From an uncultured Cryomorphaceae bacterium (GTDB lineage Bacteria; Bacteroidota; Bacteroidia; Flavobacteriales; Schleiferiaceae): a stretch of DNA of 64,000 bases. Position 1 is the first letter of the stretch; each line of letters starts with the position of its first letter. The position numbers and the translations under genes are program-made. Location: positions 22,790-86,789 of the forward strand of contig CAJWKU010000006.1 in assembly GCA_913043005.1 (NCBI GenBank), given 5' to 3'. Below are positions 33,360-43,054 of this stretch, one piece after another. The notes below the pieces were generated by a model. That model saw only the letters and a program-made list of their open reading frames with translations. It had not been told where the DNA came from and ran no database searches.

Positions 33360-34622
33360 CTATTCTTCTTTTATCCATATACCTCTGTCTGCCTGAGAAT
33401 AGGCCCAAGGAGCACCATTATTTTCTATATTCGTATTCATTGCATTTATGCTCTGTGGAGCAGATGACTCTTCCATTACCAGGTATTGTCTCATTTGGAT
33501 AATTATATCTAAAGGATCAATATTTAATGGACAAGCTTCAACACATGCATTGCACGTCGTACAGGCCCAAAGTTCTTCTCTGGTAATATGGTTGTCTAAC
33601 AAATAAAGCTCATTTTCAGGATTTTTAATCAGTTCTTCAACGCGATTACGAGTTGATATCATAATTTTTCTTGGAGAAAGGAGTTTTCCAGTTTGATTTG
33701 CGGGACATTCATCGGTACATCTTCCGCATTCTGTGCATGTGTATGCGTTAAGCAAATTTGCAAAATGAAGGTCACTGATATCTTTAGCTCCAAAATGTTT
33801 TGGGTTATTTGAAATATCTGGAACAAAACTTGTATCCATCATAGCTTTTATTTCATTTGTGACAGCTGCCATGGGGCTTATTGCTCCTCGTTTTGTAAGC
33901 TTTGAATACCATGTGTTTGGAAAGGCAAGAATTATATGGAAGTGCTTCGAGTAAGGCAAATAGTTCAAGAAAGCAAGAATTCCTATGAAGTGAACCCACC
34001 ATGCTGTTTTTTCAATCGCATATAGATTTTCTGGTGATATTCCTGTTAGTCCTTGTGCAAGTATATTAGAAAAGAAGAATGGTGCGGAGTTCTTTAAAGA
34101 AGCTTCTTCCGCAGCGTTCATGATTAATAAAGCGACCATCAAGACAATTTCTGTATACAAGATTATGTGCGCATCTCTCTGAGGCCATCCAACAAGCTCT
34201 TTATGTTTAAGCCTTGGAATTGTTCCGAACCATCTTCGAAATAAAAAGGCTACGCAAGCAATTATTACTGCCACCCCTAACCATTCAAATATGGACATAA
34301 TTGGATTGTAAAAAGATCCTAATGGGTTTTTAAGAATTCGATGCGTTCCCAGCAAACCATCTAGAAGTATTTCAATCACTTCTAGATTAATTATCACAAA
34401 ACCTACATATACTATTAAATGAAAAAAAGCAGCTAGGGGTCTTGTACCCATTTTCCCTTGACCTAAGGCAACTCTTGTCATGACTTTCCACCTTTTAGCT
34501 TTTTGATCGTTCCGGTTACTCGGTCTAGCCATGGCGAGCCCTTTTCTAAGTCGTAATATTTTTAGAGTGAATATTGTTCCCCCGATAAAAAAAAGTGTTG
34601 CAAATACGATTTGTTGGATCAT
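33360..34622 (-). CDS. Membrane-bound 4Fe-4S protein with NarI-like N-terminal domain
   Basis: A 420-residue inner-membrane protein. About the first 260 residues hold a membrane domain of five or so helices with His residues that could bind haem, as in nitrate reductase gamma/HdrE. The C-terminal half carries two 4Fe-4S motifs: CTECGRCTDECP and CTTCNACVEACP (LNIDP follows). It lies between MlaD-like and HAD genes, and downstream is the CCG-domain Fe-S protein. Together they look like a quinone-linked electron-transfer complex of unknown donor. Confidence 0.85.
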   Translation of the reverse strand: MIQQIVFATLFFIGGTIFTLKILRLRKGLAMARPSNRNDQKAKRWKVMTRVALGQGKMGTRPLAAFFHLIVYVGFVIINLEVIEILLDGLLGTHRILKNPLGSFYNPIMSIFEWLGVAVIIACVAFLFRRWFGTIPRLKHKELVGWPQRDAHIILYTEIVLMVALLIMNAAEEASLKNSAPFFFSNILAQGLTGISPENLYAIEKTAWWVHFIGILAFLNYLPYSKHFHIILAFPNTWYSKLTKRGAISPMAAVTNEIKAMMDTSFVPDISNNPKHFGAKDISDLHFANLLNAYTCTECGRCTDECPANQTGKLLSPRKIMISTRNRVEELIKNPENELYLLDNHITREELWACTTCNACVEACPLNIDPLDIIIQMRQYLVMEESSAPQSINAMNTNIENNGAPWAYSQADRGIWIKEE

Positions 34623-34625
34623 AAA

Positions 34626-35600
34626 TTATTTCTCCTTGTCGACAGATTTACGACCCCCAAATATTGATAGTTCTACGTAACGTTTAGGGTGCTCACGAAT
34701 ATCAAGTAATAATTTATCCAATGAATTTACAGTTCGGTCAATGTCAAAATAAAGGGAGTCAGAAGAAACTAGTTTGCCAAGAGTACCTTCTCCATTTTCT
34801 AGGGATTTGACAATTTTATCTAAACGTATTGAAGTGCTTGAAAGAGACCGAACGGCTTCTCCTGCATTCGCTTGAGCAATGGTATCAGAAATATTTGCAA
34901 TATTATTAAAAACACGATTTAGCTCATCTCTATTTTCGTCTAATGTGGTTGTCATTTTTTCGATATTTTTCGTGGCGGATCCAATCGCATCTTTATTCTC
35001 TTCCAGATAGATATTTATTTTTTCTGTGATCTCACCGAGATTTGTAAGACTCTTATTTACGCTACTAAATGATTCCTTGAAGTCAGTCTCAATATCACCT
35101 CCTAAAAAGCCGGTAAAAATTGAAATTGCCGTGTCTATACTTGCTAAGAGCTCTTCAGCTTTAAGTTTTACTGGTAAGACTTCTTTATTTATGGTTTCGG
35201 AAATTGACTCCTCAAGACTTGATTTGAGGGTGTCACCATTTTCTACCATAGCGGCACCATCTCCTAATACCAATGCAATTTCTTTTGCCCCAAGAAGGTC
35301 CGAAGACCTTATTTCAGCGACAGTATTTGATGCAATTGGATAGTCCGTATCAATATTAAATTTTACTATTATTTTCCCCGAATTATCAGGGTGCAGACTT
35401 ACGTCAATTACCTTTCCAATTGCAAATCCATTTATTGTTACTTTTTGCGATTTCGTTATCCCTCCTGTCTTTGTGTAGACAGAATGCACCTCAATCCCTG
35501 TTTTAAAAAAGTCATCTCCTTTGAGGAAACTGGTTCCGTAGTATAAGATTAATGCGGCTCCTAGAATTACAGTTCCTGTTTTAAATTCACGTGAAATCAT
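34626..35600 (-). CDS. MCE/MlaD family protein
   Basis: A 324-residue periplasmic protein with one N-terminal membrane anchor (about residues 8-24) and a single MCE domain (about 38-120; VHSVYTKTGGITKSQKVTINGFAIGKV), the substrate-handling unit of lipid transporters such as Mla. A long helical, coiled-coil-like region follows (about 150-260), as in proteins that bridge the periplasm. No Mla ATPase or permease is next to it. It is 17 bases after the amidase gene and 3 bases before the Fe-S gene. Phospholipid traffic is the likely role. Confidence 0.85.
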   Translation of the reverse strand: MISREFKTGTVILGAALILYYGTSFLKGDDFFKTGIEVHSVYTKTGGITKSQKVTINGFAIGKVIDVSLHPDNSGKIIVKFNIDTDYPIASNTVAEIRSSDLLGAKEIALVLGDGAAMVENGDTLKSSLEESISETINKEVLPVKLKAEELLASIDTAISIFTGFLGGDIETDFKESFSSVNKSLTNLGEITEKINIYLEENKDAIGSATKNIEKMTTTLDENRDELNRVFNNIANISDTIAQANAGEAVRSLSSTSIRLDKIVKSLENGEGTLGKLVSSDSLYFDIDRTVNSLDKLLLDIREHPKRYVELSIFGGRKSVDKEK

Positions 35601-35617
35601 AGGGCTACAAGATACGA

Positions 35618-36730
35618 TTATTGATTAAGGCGCTTGGCTTCTTCAAGACTAATTTTTTTCTCTTGTTTATAAGCAACGATAAATGCATCGATAAAACCAT
35701 TATTTTTTGCAAATATCATAGCGGAATCACATTTGGATTTTGTTTTATATTCACCTTGAAGATATCTATAAAGTCGTCCTTCTTTTTTTATTAAAATATT
35801 GCTCAAAACGTTAAAAGGTTTTTCGTTTAGGGGCTTTTTAAGCCCTGATACCGAGAGCTGAACATAAAAAACCGCCTTGGAATTTTGCTCTTTTAATTTA
35901 TTCTCTACAATTCTTTTTTTCTCTAATTCAGCATTGCCATTAAGAGAATTCAATTCTCTGCGGGACTTATACAATCCAAAAGAAGTTGCTATTGATTTTG
36001 CCATTTTCTTTTGGCCTGAAACGCTTAGTAAAAAATCTTCTTCCTTACTGTTGGTCAAAAACCCTAGTTCAACCAGGACCGACGGCATTGAGCATCTGCT
36101 TGTTACATACAGTGGTTGTTGTTTGACTCCTCGGTCTCTTCTTCCAGCGTCATTTTTGAATGAATTTTGTATTATTTGCGCAAGCTCAATACTTTGATTT
36201 TGAAATGCATATTGGTAGAGGGTTAAAGCGATATAGCTTTCAGGCTTTCGTGGATCATAGCCTTCATATTTCTCTTGGTAATTATCTTCCATGAGAATCA
36301 CAGAATTCTCTCTTAATGCAACTTGATTTTCATCATCATGATTTTTCCCCATCACATATGTTGTGGTCCCATAAGCTGTATTGTTATCTACGGCATCACA
36401 ATGAATTGATATGAATAGATCACCTTTTTCTCTATTCGCTAGTGCAGTTCTTTCATATAGTTCTAGAAATCTATCAGATTCTCTTGTTAGAATGACTTCA
36501 ACGTCTGGAAATTCTTTCTCAATTTCTTTTGCTGTCTCAATAGCTACAGACAAAGCAATATCTTTTTCATATGTTTTATAACGTCTAGTACCCAGATTAC
36601 CAGGGTCTTTACCACCATGCCCCGCGTCTATAATGACCTTCTGAACGCGATCAGATGTAGCGGGTGAATTAGTGAATCCGAAATATGGAAAGACTAAAGT
36701 GACAATAAGAAACCATGTCAGGCGTTGCAT
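35618..36730 (-). CDS. N-acetylmuramoyl-L-alanine amidase (Amidase_3) with SPOR-like tail
   Basis: A 370-residue exported amidase that cuts the bond between MurNAc and the peptide stem. Signal peptide MQRLTWFLIVTLVFPYFGFT; zinc ligands fit H38 (DAGHGG), E55 (YEKDIAL) and the His of FISIHCDA; the catalytic Glu is in VLVELGFLTN. A C-terminal SPOR-like part starts near residue 285 (FYVQLSVS, then YRYLQGEYKT). It is divergent from lptD; the stretch between their ATGs is 25 bases. This amidase/MCE/lptD neighbourhood is a known Bacteroidota arrangement. Confidence 0.92.
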   Translation of the reverse strand: MQRLTWFLIVTLVFPYFGFTNSPATSDRVQKVIIDAGHGGKDPGNLGTRRYKTYEKDIALSVAIETAKEIEKEFPDVEVILTRESDRFLELYERTALANREKGDLFISIHCDAVDNNTAYGTTTYVMGKNHDDENQVALRENSVILMEDNYQEKYEGYDPRKPESYIALTLYQYAFQNQSIELAQIIQNSFKNDAGRRDRGVKQQPLYVTSRCSMPSVLVELGFLTNSKEEDFLLSVSGQKKMAKSIATSFGLYKSRRELNSLNGNAELEKKRIVENKLKEQNSKAVFYVQLSVSGLKKPLNEKPFNVLSNILIKKEGRLYRYLQGEYKTKSKCDSAMIFAKNNGFIDAFIVAYKQEKKISLEEAKRLNQ

Positions 36731-36735
36731 TTGAG

Positions 36736-36743
36736 TACTTTTG
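36736..36743 (+). promoter_or_regulatory. -7 box of lptD
   Basis: TACTTTTG, 12 bases before ATG 36756. It overlaps the alternative TTG start at 36741 and so argues against it. Confidence 0.55.
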
Positions 36744-36755
36744 ACCTTAATATTA

Positions 36756-39248
36756 ATGATGACGGTTTCAAAATTACGCGCTTTCGCGTTAATCTTCTCT
36801 TTTAATTTCGGATTCGGGTTATTTGCTCAGAGTTCAGGAAATGATGGCTCAATTCAATTTCTTTCAGAATCTGAAGGTGAGTATATACCTGAAAATAATG
36901 CTGTGGTCCTTAGGAATAAAGCTCAAGTAATTATGGAGGGTATGGAACTCTATGCAGATTTGATCAGGATTGATTGGGATAAAAATATTTTAACAGCTTA
37001 TGGTATTAAGCAGAAAAATGGAGAAATATCAGGTAAGCCCAGAATAATTCAAGGGGATAGACAATTTGGTGCTGATACTTTGCGTTACAACTACGAAACA
37101 AAAAAAGGTTGGATTTTCAAGGGTAACACAACTGAGAGCGAAGGTTTTTTGCACGGTCAAAGGATCAAGATGATAACTGATAGCAGTTATTTTCTTGGAG
37201 GGGCGTCCTTTACATCTTGCAACCATGAACACCCCCATTTTGCCATTGTTACAGGTAAGGCTAGACTTGATGTAGGCAAGCAGATTGTAACTGGGCCTGC
37301 TTTTTTACAAATTCTTGATATCCCAACCCCACTATTTCTTCCTTTCGCCTTTTTTCCAATAATGGAGAAGCGGGCATCTGGATATATAATCCCAAAATTT
37401 TCAGACAAACGAGAATGGGGCTTGGGTTTAATTGGAGGAGGCTACTATTGGGCATTTAATGACCATTATGACTTAAGATTGACCGGAGATATTTATTCAA
37501 GAGGGTCATGGGGTATTAGGGCCTCCAGTAATTATAAGTTTAGGTATCGTTATTCGGGAAATTTAGGAGTTCAGATTAATAGAACAACGTTTGGAGATCC
37601 TAGAAATCAAAACTCAAGTCAGTTTATGGATTCTAGAGATTTTAGGATTTCATGGAGTCATTCACAAGATCCAAAAGCTCATCCGACGCAACAATTTAAT
37701 GCGCGAGTTGAATTGGCGACTGGGTCTTTTTTTAGAAATACAACTACTAACCCTTCGGATTTTCAAAAGAATGATATGTCATCATCGATTAGTTATTCAA
37801 AGAGATGGAAGGGTAGCCCTTTTAATTTGACTGCAGCGGCGAGACACAGGCAAAACAATCAAAATGGCACACTTACATTGAGCTTGCCTGAGATTAATGT
37901 CGGCATGAGTAGGATTCAACCATTTGCGAGAAGGAGCCCTGTAGGTGCAACCCGCTGGTATGAAAAAATAGGATTAACTTATTCTATGGCTGCGAAAAAT
38001 GAAACACAGGGCTTGCTTTCAGAAATGACAACACCTTCAGTTTTTTTTAATTCTGATCGGCTACGTGCTGGTATTAATCACAAAGCTAATATGGGTACTA
38101 ACGTAAAATTACTCAGATTTATAACCTTAAATCCCAATGCAACATATCAGGAAAGATGGTATCCTTACGCTTTGAATAGAGATTATGATACAATATCTAA
38201 TTCAGTAGTGACAGACACTTTAAGTGGGTTTCATGCGGCTCGAGATTTCATGCTAAGTGCTGGCGCTTCAACAACTATTTATGGGATATTCTCATTTAAA
38301 AAAGGTCCTGTAAAAGCGATAAGGCATGTCATGTATCCTGCTTTGAGTTGGAGATATGCACCTGACTTTACGGATTCAATTTGGAATTCTTTTCAAAAAG
38401 TTCAAATCGATAGTATTGGGAATTTTCAAACTTTTAGTAAATATCAAGGTTTTATTTATGGCGCTCCTGGAGTTGGGAATCAAGGAGGGTTAAATTTTAG
38501 ATTGAGAAATACTCTTGATGGAAAATGGTTAGGGTTTTCAGATTCAAATAACATAAGAAAATTCAATATTCTAGAGGATTTTACTCTTCAAACTAATTAT
38601 AACCCTATTTTGACATCAAATCCCTTGTCTCCTGTCAATGTTAGAGCTAGTACATCATTTTTAAAAAATAAAGTGAGAGTTTCTTATCAAGGTAATTATG
38701 ATTGGTACTCAATAGACAGCAGTGGTCTCAGAACTGAGGTTTTTGCTTGGGTAGATGGTCAGGGTCCGTTACGACCATCTTTGCATCAGCTCTCCATAGA
38801 TTTAAGGTTCAGAGGAGGAAGTGCAGCAGGGCGTCCTGTCATTCCATTGAATGAATTTGGTCTTGAGCAGGATCTATACCCAGATTATTATGGTCCAATG
38901 GATTATATGAATTGGGCGGCACCATGGACTTTTAACGTTGGCTATTCATTGCGTAAATCCACTCAATCAGGATCTATGGAAATGAAAACTATACAAAGTT
39001 TACGTTTTGATGGTTCTTGGGAACCAACTGCAAATTGGCGTGTCGGCATAACCAGTGGATATGATATTCAAGAAAAAGATTTCACATACACTACAATTGA
39101 TGTTTTAAGACAATTGCATTGCTGGGAAATGCGCATAAGGTGGGTTCCTTTTGGCTATGCGAGAAGTTATAACATCGGAATCGGAGTAAAAGCGCCTCTA
39201 ATGAGTGCTTTAAAGCTTGATAGAAGAAGAGGATTGGGAGATTATTAA
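36756..39248 (+). CDS. lptD: LptD-like LPS-assembly outer-membrane protein
   Basis: A 830-residue outer-membrane protein of the LptD/OstA type. A signal peptide (ends FGLFAQ) is followed by an OstA-like periplasmic jellyroll (about residues 25-180), and then a long beta-barrel region. It inserts LPS into the outer leaflet. I take ATG 36756 (ATGATG; 36759 also possible) rather than the TTG at 36741. A TACTTTTG box is at 36736-36743, 12 bases before the ATG. Not all lipid-sugar genes are here; the context with an amidase is typical. Confidence 0.9.
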   Translation: MMTVSKLRAFALIFSFNFGFGLFAQSSGNDGSIQFLSESEGEYIPENNAVVLRNKAQVIMEGMELYADLIRIDWDKNILTAYGIKQKNGEISGKPRIIQGDRQFGADTLRYNYETKKGWIFKGNTTESEGFLHGQRIKMITDSSYFLGGASFTSCNHEHPHFAIVTGKARLDVGKQIVTGPAFLQILDIPTPLFLPFAFFPIMEKRASGYIIPKFSDKREWGLGLIGGGYYWAFNDHYDLRLTGDIYSRGSWGIRASSNYKFRYRYSGNLGVQINRTTFGDPRNQNSSQFMDSRDFRISWSHSQDPKAHPTQQFNARVELATGSFFRNTTTNPSDFQKNDMSSSISYSKRWKGSPFNLTAAARHRQNNQNGTLTLSLPEINVGMSRIQPFARRSPVGATRWYEKIGLTYSMAAKNETQGLLSEMTTPSVFFNSDRLRAGINHKANMGTNVKLLRFITLNPNATYQERWYPYALNRDYDTISNSVVTDTLSGFHAARDFMLSAGASTTIYGIFSFKKGPVKAIRHVMYPALSWRYAPDFTDSIWNSFQKVQIDSIGNFQTFSKYQGFIYGAPGVGNQGGLNFRLRNTLDGKWLGFSDSNNIRKFNILEDFTLQTNYNPILTSNPLSPVNVRASTSFLKNKVRVSYQGNYDWYSIDSSGLRTEVFAWVDGQGPLRPSLHQLSIDLRFRGGSAAGRPVIPLNEFGLEQDLYPDYYGPMDYMNWAAPWTFNVGYSLRKSTQSGSMEMKTIQSLRFDGSWEPTANWRVGITSGYDIQEKDFTYTTIDVLRQLHCWEMRIRWVPFGYARSYNIGIGVKAPLMSALKLDRRRGLGDY

Positions 39249-39254
39249 GTGAGC

Positions 39255-39821
39255 CTAAATAAGATTAATCCAATTTTCTAAAATTTTATCGCCACTAGGA
39301 GTCATAATACTTTCGGGATGAAACTGTAGTCCAAATGCCTTTTTGTCTATCCATTCAGCTGCCATCAATATATCTGAATCAGAATAAATTAAGCCACTTG
39401 CATTAATCGATCGTTCATTCACCGCCCATGAATGGTAGAGCCCAACTTGGAAAGGGGGATTAATAGATTTGAATAATTTCGAGTCTTTTCCAATATTTTT
39501 AATAATATGCTCCTTACCATGTTGAGGATTGGTTAAATGAAATAGTTTACCTCCATGATGAATTGCTATTGCCTGCATTCCCAGACATATTCCCAAGATT
39601 GGGATTTTTCCAAAGCCCATTTCTAATGCTTTCATAAGGCATCCTGAATCCTTTGGAAGCCCTGGTCCTGGCGAGAGTATCCATGCATCATAATTTGATA
39701 ATTTATCAAGCGCCTTTTCATCATCATTTCGAACAACATGAATCGAATCGACAAATGGCTCTATTTTGTGATAGAGATTATACGTAAATGAGTCTAGGTT
39801 ATCGAGTATTGCTATTTGCAT
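39255..39821 (-). CDS. Glutamine amidotransferase (anthranilate/aminodeoxychorismate synthase component II)
   Basis: A 188-residue class I glutamine amidotransferase of the TrpG/PabA type, which feeds ammonia from glutamine to a chorismate-using partner. Motifs: SPGPGLP, the nucleophile GICLGMQ and the HPES end motif (QFHPESI). No component I gene is adjacent, so trpG and pabA cannot be told apart. The ATG at 39821 is chosen because a TACATTTG box (39828-39835) lies 6 bases before it and overlaps the other possible ATG (39830). Confidence 0.86.
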   Translation of the reverse strand: MQIAILDNLDSFTYNLYHKIEPFVDSIHVVRNDDEKALDKLSNYDAWILSPGPGLPKDSGCLMKALEMGFGKIPILGICLGMQAIAIHHGGKLFHLTNPQHGKEHIIKNIGKDSKLFKSINPPFQVGLYHSWAVNERSINASGLIYSDSDILMAAEWIDKKAFGLQFHPESIMTPSGDKILENWINLI

Positions 39822-39827
39822 GATCTG

Positions 39828-39835
39828 CAAATGTA
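39828..39835 (-). promoter_or_regulatory. -7 box of the amidotransferase gene
   Basis: TACATTTG on the minus strand, 6 bases before ATG 39821. It overlaps ATG 39830, which therefore cannot be the start of this transcript. Confidence 0.6.
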
Positions 39836-39944
39836 ATTTATGAAGATGGTTAATTTAAATATGAACAATTCACATTTAATATGTATCTGAGATTCATGTT
39901 TTGAATTCAATAAGATTGACGATTTTGCAAAAAAATATTCTGAT

Positions 39945-40331
39945 ATGAAAGAAATAATAATTAGTCAAGAATCTCCCGAAGCGATTGGACCATATAGCCA
40001 AGCTATTCGAGCAGGAGATTTCCTTTATGTTTCCGGTCAAATAGCTTTAGATCATCTAACAGGTGAATTAAAAATGACGACAATAGCTGAAGAAGTCGAG
40101 TGTGTTTTAAAGAATTTGTGTGCTGTTCTAAAAGCAGGCGGTGCATTACCTAAGGATGTTATAAAATGTACCGTTTTCCTATCAGATATGGGCTTATTTG
40201 CTCAAGTCAATACATATTATTCACAAGTATTCGGAGATTTATCCCCGGCAAGGGAAACAGTAGCAGTATCTGGTTTGCCAAAAGGTGTTCGTGTTGAGAT
40301 ATCTGCTATTGCATACCTACCTTTGACCTAA
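39945..40331 (+). CDS. ridA: RidA family imine/enamine deaminase
   Basis: A 128-residue RidA protein that hydrolyses reactive imines such as 2-aminoacrylate released by PLP enzymes. Conserved features are AIGPYSQAIRAGDFLYVSGQI (residues 12-32) and the catalytic Arg and Glu in ARETVAVSGLPKGVRVEISAIAYL. Length is normal. Its last bases carry the probable promoter of the lpdA gene that follows 20 bases later. Confidence 0.92.
   Translation: MKEIIISQESPEAIGPYSQAIRAGDFLYVSGQIALDHLTGELKMTTIAEEVECVLKNLCAVLKAGGALPKDVIKCTVFLSDMGLFAQVNTYYSQVFGDLSPARETVAVSGLPKGVRVEISAIAYLPLT
40294..40325 (+). promoter_or_regulatory. Promoter of lpdA inside the ridA end
   Basis: TTG (40294-40296), 21 bases, then TACCTTTG (40318-40325). 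This fits the TTG-N17-23-TAnnTTTG pattern of Bacteroidota. It lies in the last codons of ridA, 26 bases before the lpdA ATG. Confidence 0.6.
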
Positions 40332-40351
40332 CTAAAAATAGATAGAATACG

Positions 40352-41737
40352 ATGGAATACGATGTTATTGTTATAGGGTCAGGCCCTGGGGGATATGTTG
40401 CTGCTATTCGTGCGAGTCAGCTAGGATTAAAAACTGCGATTGTCGAGAAGGAAAACCTTGGAGGTGTCTGCTTAAATTGGGGATGTATTCCGACGAAAGC
40501 ATTGATTAAAAGTGCACAAGTTTTTGAATATATTCAGCATGCCGAAGATTATGGTATATCTGTAAATGATGTCAAGCATGATTTTAATAAAGTCATTAAA
40601 CGTAGCCGTGATATCGCTCAAGGAATGAGTAAAGGTGTTAATTTTTTGATGAAAAAAAATAAGATTGACGTAATAATGGGCTATGGTAAAGTCCTAACTG
40701 GTAAGAAGGTTGAAGTTAAAAGTGATGAATCAACAAAAATATTAGCAGCGAAAAATATCATTATCGCTACTGGAGGACGCTCAAGAGAATTGCCATCATT
40801 GAGACAAGATGGTAAGAAGATCATTGGTTACCGCGAAGCCATGAATCTCCCAAAACAACCGAAAAAAATAGTAATTGTTGGCTCTGGAGCCATAGGAGTT
40901 GAATTTGCATATTTTTATAATGCAATGGGTTCGAAGGTTACGATTATGGAATACTTACCAAATATTCTCCCAAATGAAGACATAGATGTGTCAAAGGCTT
41001 TAGAAAGCACATTTAAAAAGAAAGGTATAGAGATACATACCTCGACGGAGGTAACCAATGTTGATACTTCTGGAAAATCATGTATCGTATCGTATAAAAA
41101 TTCAAAAGGAGATCAAAAAATGGATTTTGATATTGTTCTAAGTGCAGTAGGGGTATCTACTAACATAGATAATTTGGGACTAGAAGCAATGGGTATCAAG
41201 ACTGAAAGTGGTAGAGTAGTTGTTGATGATTTATATAAAACAACAGCTCCTGGATATTTCGCAATTGGAGATATTGTCCATGGACCTGCTTTAGCTCACG
41301 TAGCGTCGGCAGAGGGTATAATTTGTGTGGAAGGTATTGCTGGTCATGAACCAGAGCCTTTAGATTATAGCAATATTCCTGGCTGTACTTATTGCTCCCC
41401 TGAAGTTGCATCTGTTGGCATGTCTGAAAAACAAGCCATAGACGCAGGACATGAAATTAAAGTTGGTAAATTTCCCTTTAGTGCGTCCGGAAAAGCTTCA
41501 GCTGCAGGAACTAAAGAGGGATTTGTAAAGATGATTTATGATGCCAAGTATGGTGAGCTTTTAGGTGCTCACATGATTGGATCTAATGTAACGGAAATGA
41601 TTGCTGAGATCGTTGCAGTTCGTAAACTAGAAACAACTGGAATGGAGCTTTTAAAGACTGTTCATCCTCACCCAACTATGTCAGAAGCAGTTATGGAAGC
41701 AACTGCTGATGCTTACGGAGAAGTTATTCACTTATAA
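40352..41737 (+). CDS. lpdA: Dihydrolipoyl dehydrogenase
   Basis: Lipoamide dehydrogenase (E3), 461 residues, re-oxidises dihydrolipoamide in 2-oxoacid dehydrogenase complexes. The redox pair is C40/C45 in GGVCLNWGCIPTK, FAD loop VIGSGPGGYVAAI is at the start, the NAD loop VIVGSGAIGVEFA near 175, and the catalytic His in VHPHPTMSEAV near the C-terminus. A TACCTTTG box with a TTG element 21 bases upstream is present 26 bases before the ATG. It could serve the fused E1 enzyme encoded at 53486. Confidence 0.96.
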   Translation: MEYDVIVIGSGPGGYVAAIRASQLGLKTAIVEKENLGGVCLNWGCIPTKALIKSAQVFEYIQHAEDYGISVNDVKHDFNKVIKRSRDIAQGMSKGVNFLMKKNKIDVIMGYGKVLTGKKVEVKSDESTKILAAKNIIIATGGRSRELPSLRQDGKKIIGYREAMNLPKQPKKIVIVGSGAIGVEFAYFYNAMGSKVTIMEYLPNILPNEDIDVSKALESTFKKKGIEIHTSTEVTNVDTSGKSCIVSYKNSKGDQKMDFDIVLSAVGVSTNIDNLGLEAMGIKTESGRVVVDDLYKTTAPGYFAIGDIVHGPALAHVASAEGIICVEGIAGHEPEPLDYSNIPGCTYCSPEVASVGMSEKQAIDAGHEIKVGKFPFSASGKASAAGTKEGFVKMIYDAKYGELLGAHMIGSNVTEMIAEIVAVRKLETTGMELLKTVHPHPTMSEAVMEATADAYGEVIHL

Positions 41738-41745
41738 ATGTATTT

Positions 41746-42666
41746 ATGCCCGTAAGACTTCGTTCGATTAATTTATTACACGGTTTTGAAAGGTTTTTGC
41801 TTTCCATTCCAAATTGGTCTTGCAGCAGCGGAGAAATAGTAGCGTTGCTCGGCCCTTCAGGTTCTGGGAAATCAACATTTTTAAATATTCTAGGGGGCAG
41901 GGTTGTCCCCGATGAGGGAAAGGTCTGGTACGGCCCCAAGCTTCATGTCAGGGTTCCATTGGTTCCTGGTCATCCAAGGATTAGAATGGTGAGGCAGGAT
42001 TTTGGGCAGATGCCATATAAAACTGTTCGAGATAATTTACTCGAATTTGCTGGTATTCGTTCTGAAATGTCCGAGGATAGAGTAGTTAAAAAATGGATTA
42101 AAGAGTTGAATCTTGCTCCTTCTCTTGATGAGAAAGCTAGAGGATTATCAGGAGGTGAATTACAGCGACTCGCATTAGGTCAAGCTTTGATATCTCGTCC
42201 CGGAGCATTACTATTAGATGAACCATTTAGTCACCTAGACCCGGCACATAAGAGGCGAATGCAAGACATCCTAAAAACTTGGCAATTAAAATCTGGGTCA
42301 TCAGTTGTTATGGTAGTTCATGATGTCAGAGATGCCATGGAATGGGCAGATCGGATAGATGTTATGCAAGATGGAAGTATCGTTGAGTCAGCGACCCCGC
42401 AGCAAATTTATAATAGTCCAAAAACATTATCAATGGCTCATGCTTTTGGACGTGTTAACAGTTTCGCGATAGATGAAATTCAAGATTCTTTAAAATCTCA
42501 TAGTGAATCTTTTACAATCGGTAAAAAATGGTTTCTAAGACCTGAGCACCTTAGAAAAAAAGACTTGCCCTCTAATTCAAAACGCATAGAAACAGAGTTT
42601 AGTGGAAATTTAACAACTGAAATTTGGCAATCACCAAATAATTTAGTTTGGTATTTACGGCCATAA
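41746..42666 (+). CDS. Orphan ABC transporter ATP-binding protein (PotA/FbpC-like)
   Basis: A 306-residue ABC ATPase. Walker A GPSGSGKS is at residues 36-43, the signature LSGGELQRLALG near 129, Walker B LLLDEPFSHLDP near 155, and the H-loop MVVHD after it. The C-terminus (after about 230) is a short extra region, fitting the PotA/FbpC class used by importers. No permease or binding protein is adjacent. It begins 8 bases after lpdA. Its stop is followed by a bidirectional terminator shared with rplT. Confidence 0.85.
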   Translation: MPVRLRSINLLHGFERFLLSIPNWSCSSGEIVALLGPSGSGKSTFLNILGGRVVPDEGKVWYGPKLHVRVPLVPGHPRIRMVRQDFGQMPYKTVRDNLLEFAGIRSEMSEDRVVKKWIKELNLAPSLDEKARGLSGGELQRLALGQALISRPGALLLDEPFSHLDPAHKRRMQDILKTWQLKSGSSVVMVVHDVRDAMEWADRIDVMQDGSIVESATPQQIYNSPKTLSMAHAFGRVNSFAIDEIQDSLKSHSESFTIGKKWFLRPEHLRKKDLPSNSKRIETEFSGNLTTEIWQSPNNLVWYLRP

Positions 42667-42693
42667 AAAAAGCCAGCTATAAGCCGGCTTTTT
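42665..42693. terminator. Bidirectional intrinsic terminator
   Basis: A hairpin of AAAAAGCC paired with GGCTTTTT (42667-42674 with 42686-42693), plus a GCT/AGC extension after one A-C mismatch and an ATA loop. A run of As on one side and Ts on the other lets it act in both directions. It sits between the convergent ABC ATPase stop (42666) and rplT stop (42710). Confidence 0.85.
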
Positions 42694-42709
42694 ATGTAAA
42701 ATTTTCAAT

Positions 42710-43054
42710 CTATTTAACTTTATCCACAATAGCTTTAAAAGCTGCTGGATGATTCATTGCCAAGTCAGCTAAAACTTTGCGGTTTAATTCGATGCCATTT
42801 GAATGGAGTTTACCCATTAATTGGCTGTATGATAAATGATGTAATCTTGCTCCTGCATTTATTCTTGTAATCCACAGAGCGCGAAAATTACGTTTTTTGG
42901 TACGTCGATCTCGATAAGCATATTGAAGACCTTTTTCAACAGCGTTCTTTGCGACTGTCCAAACATTTTTTCGGCGGCCGAAATAGCCTTTAGCCATTTG
43001 CATCACCTTCTTTCGGCGAGCTCTTGAAGCGACATTATTTACTGAACGTGGCAT
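42710..43054 (-). CDS. rplT: 50S ribosomal protein L20
   Basis: Ribosomal protein L20, 114 residues, a 23S rRNA-binding assembly protein. The start [32 protein letters not shown] and the [30 protein letters not shown] region are clear. Last gene of the thrS-infC-rpmI-rplT operon; the 88 bases separating it from rpmI could hold a regulatory RNA element, but no convincing structure is seen. The shared terminator lies after its stop. Confidence 0.98.
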   Translation of the reverse strand: MPRSVNNVASRARRKKVMQMAKGYFGRRKNVWTVAKNAVEKGLQYAYRDRRTKKRNFRALWITRINAGARLHHLSYSQLMGKLHSNGIELNRKVLADLAMNHPAAFKAIVDKVK

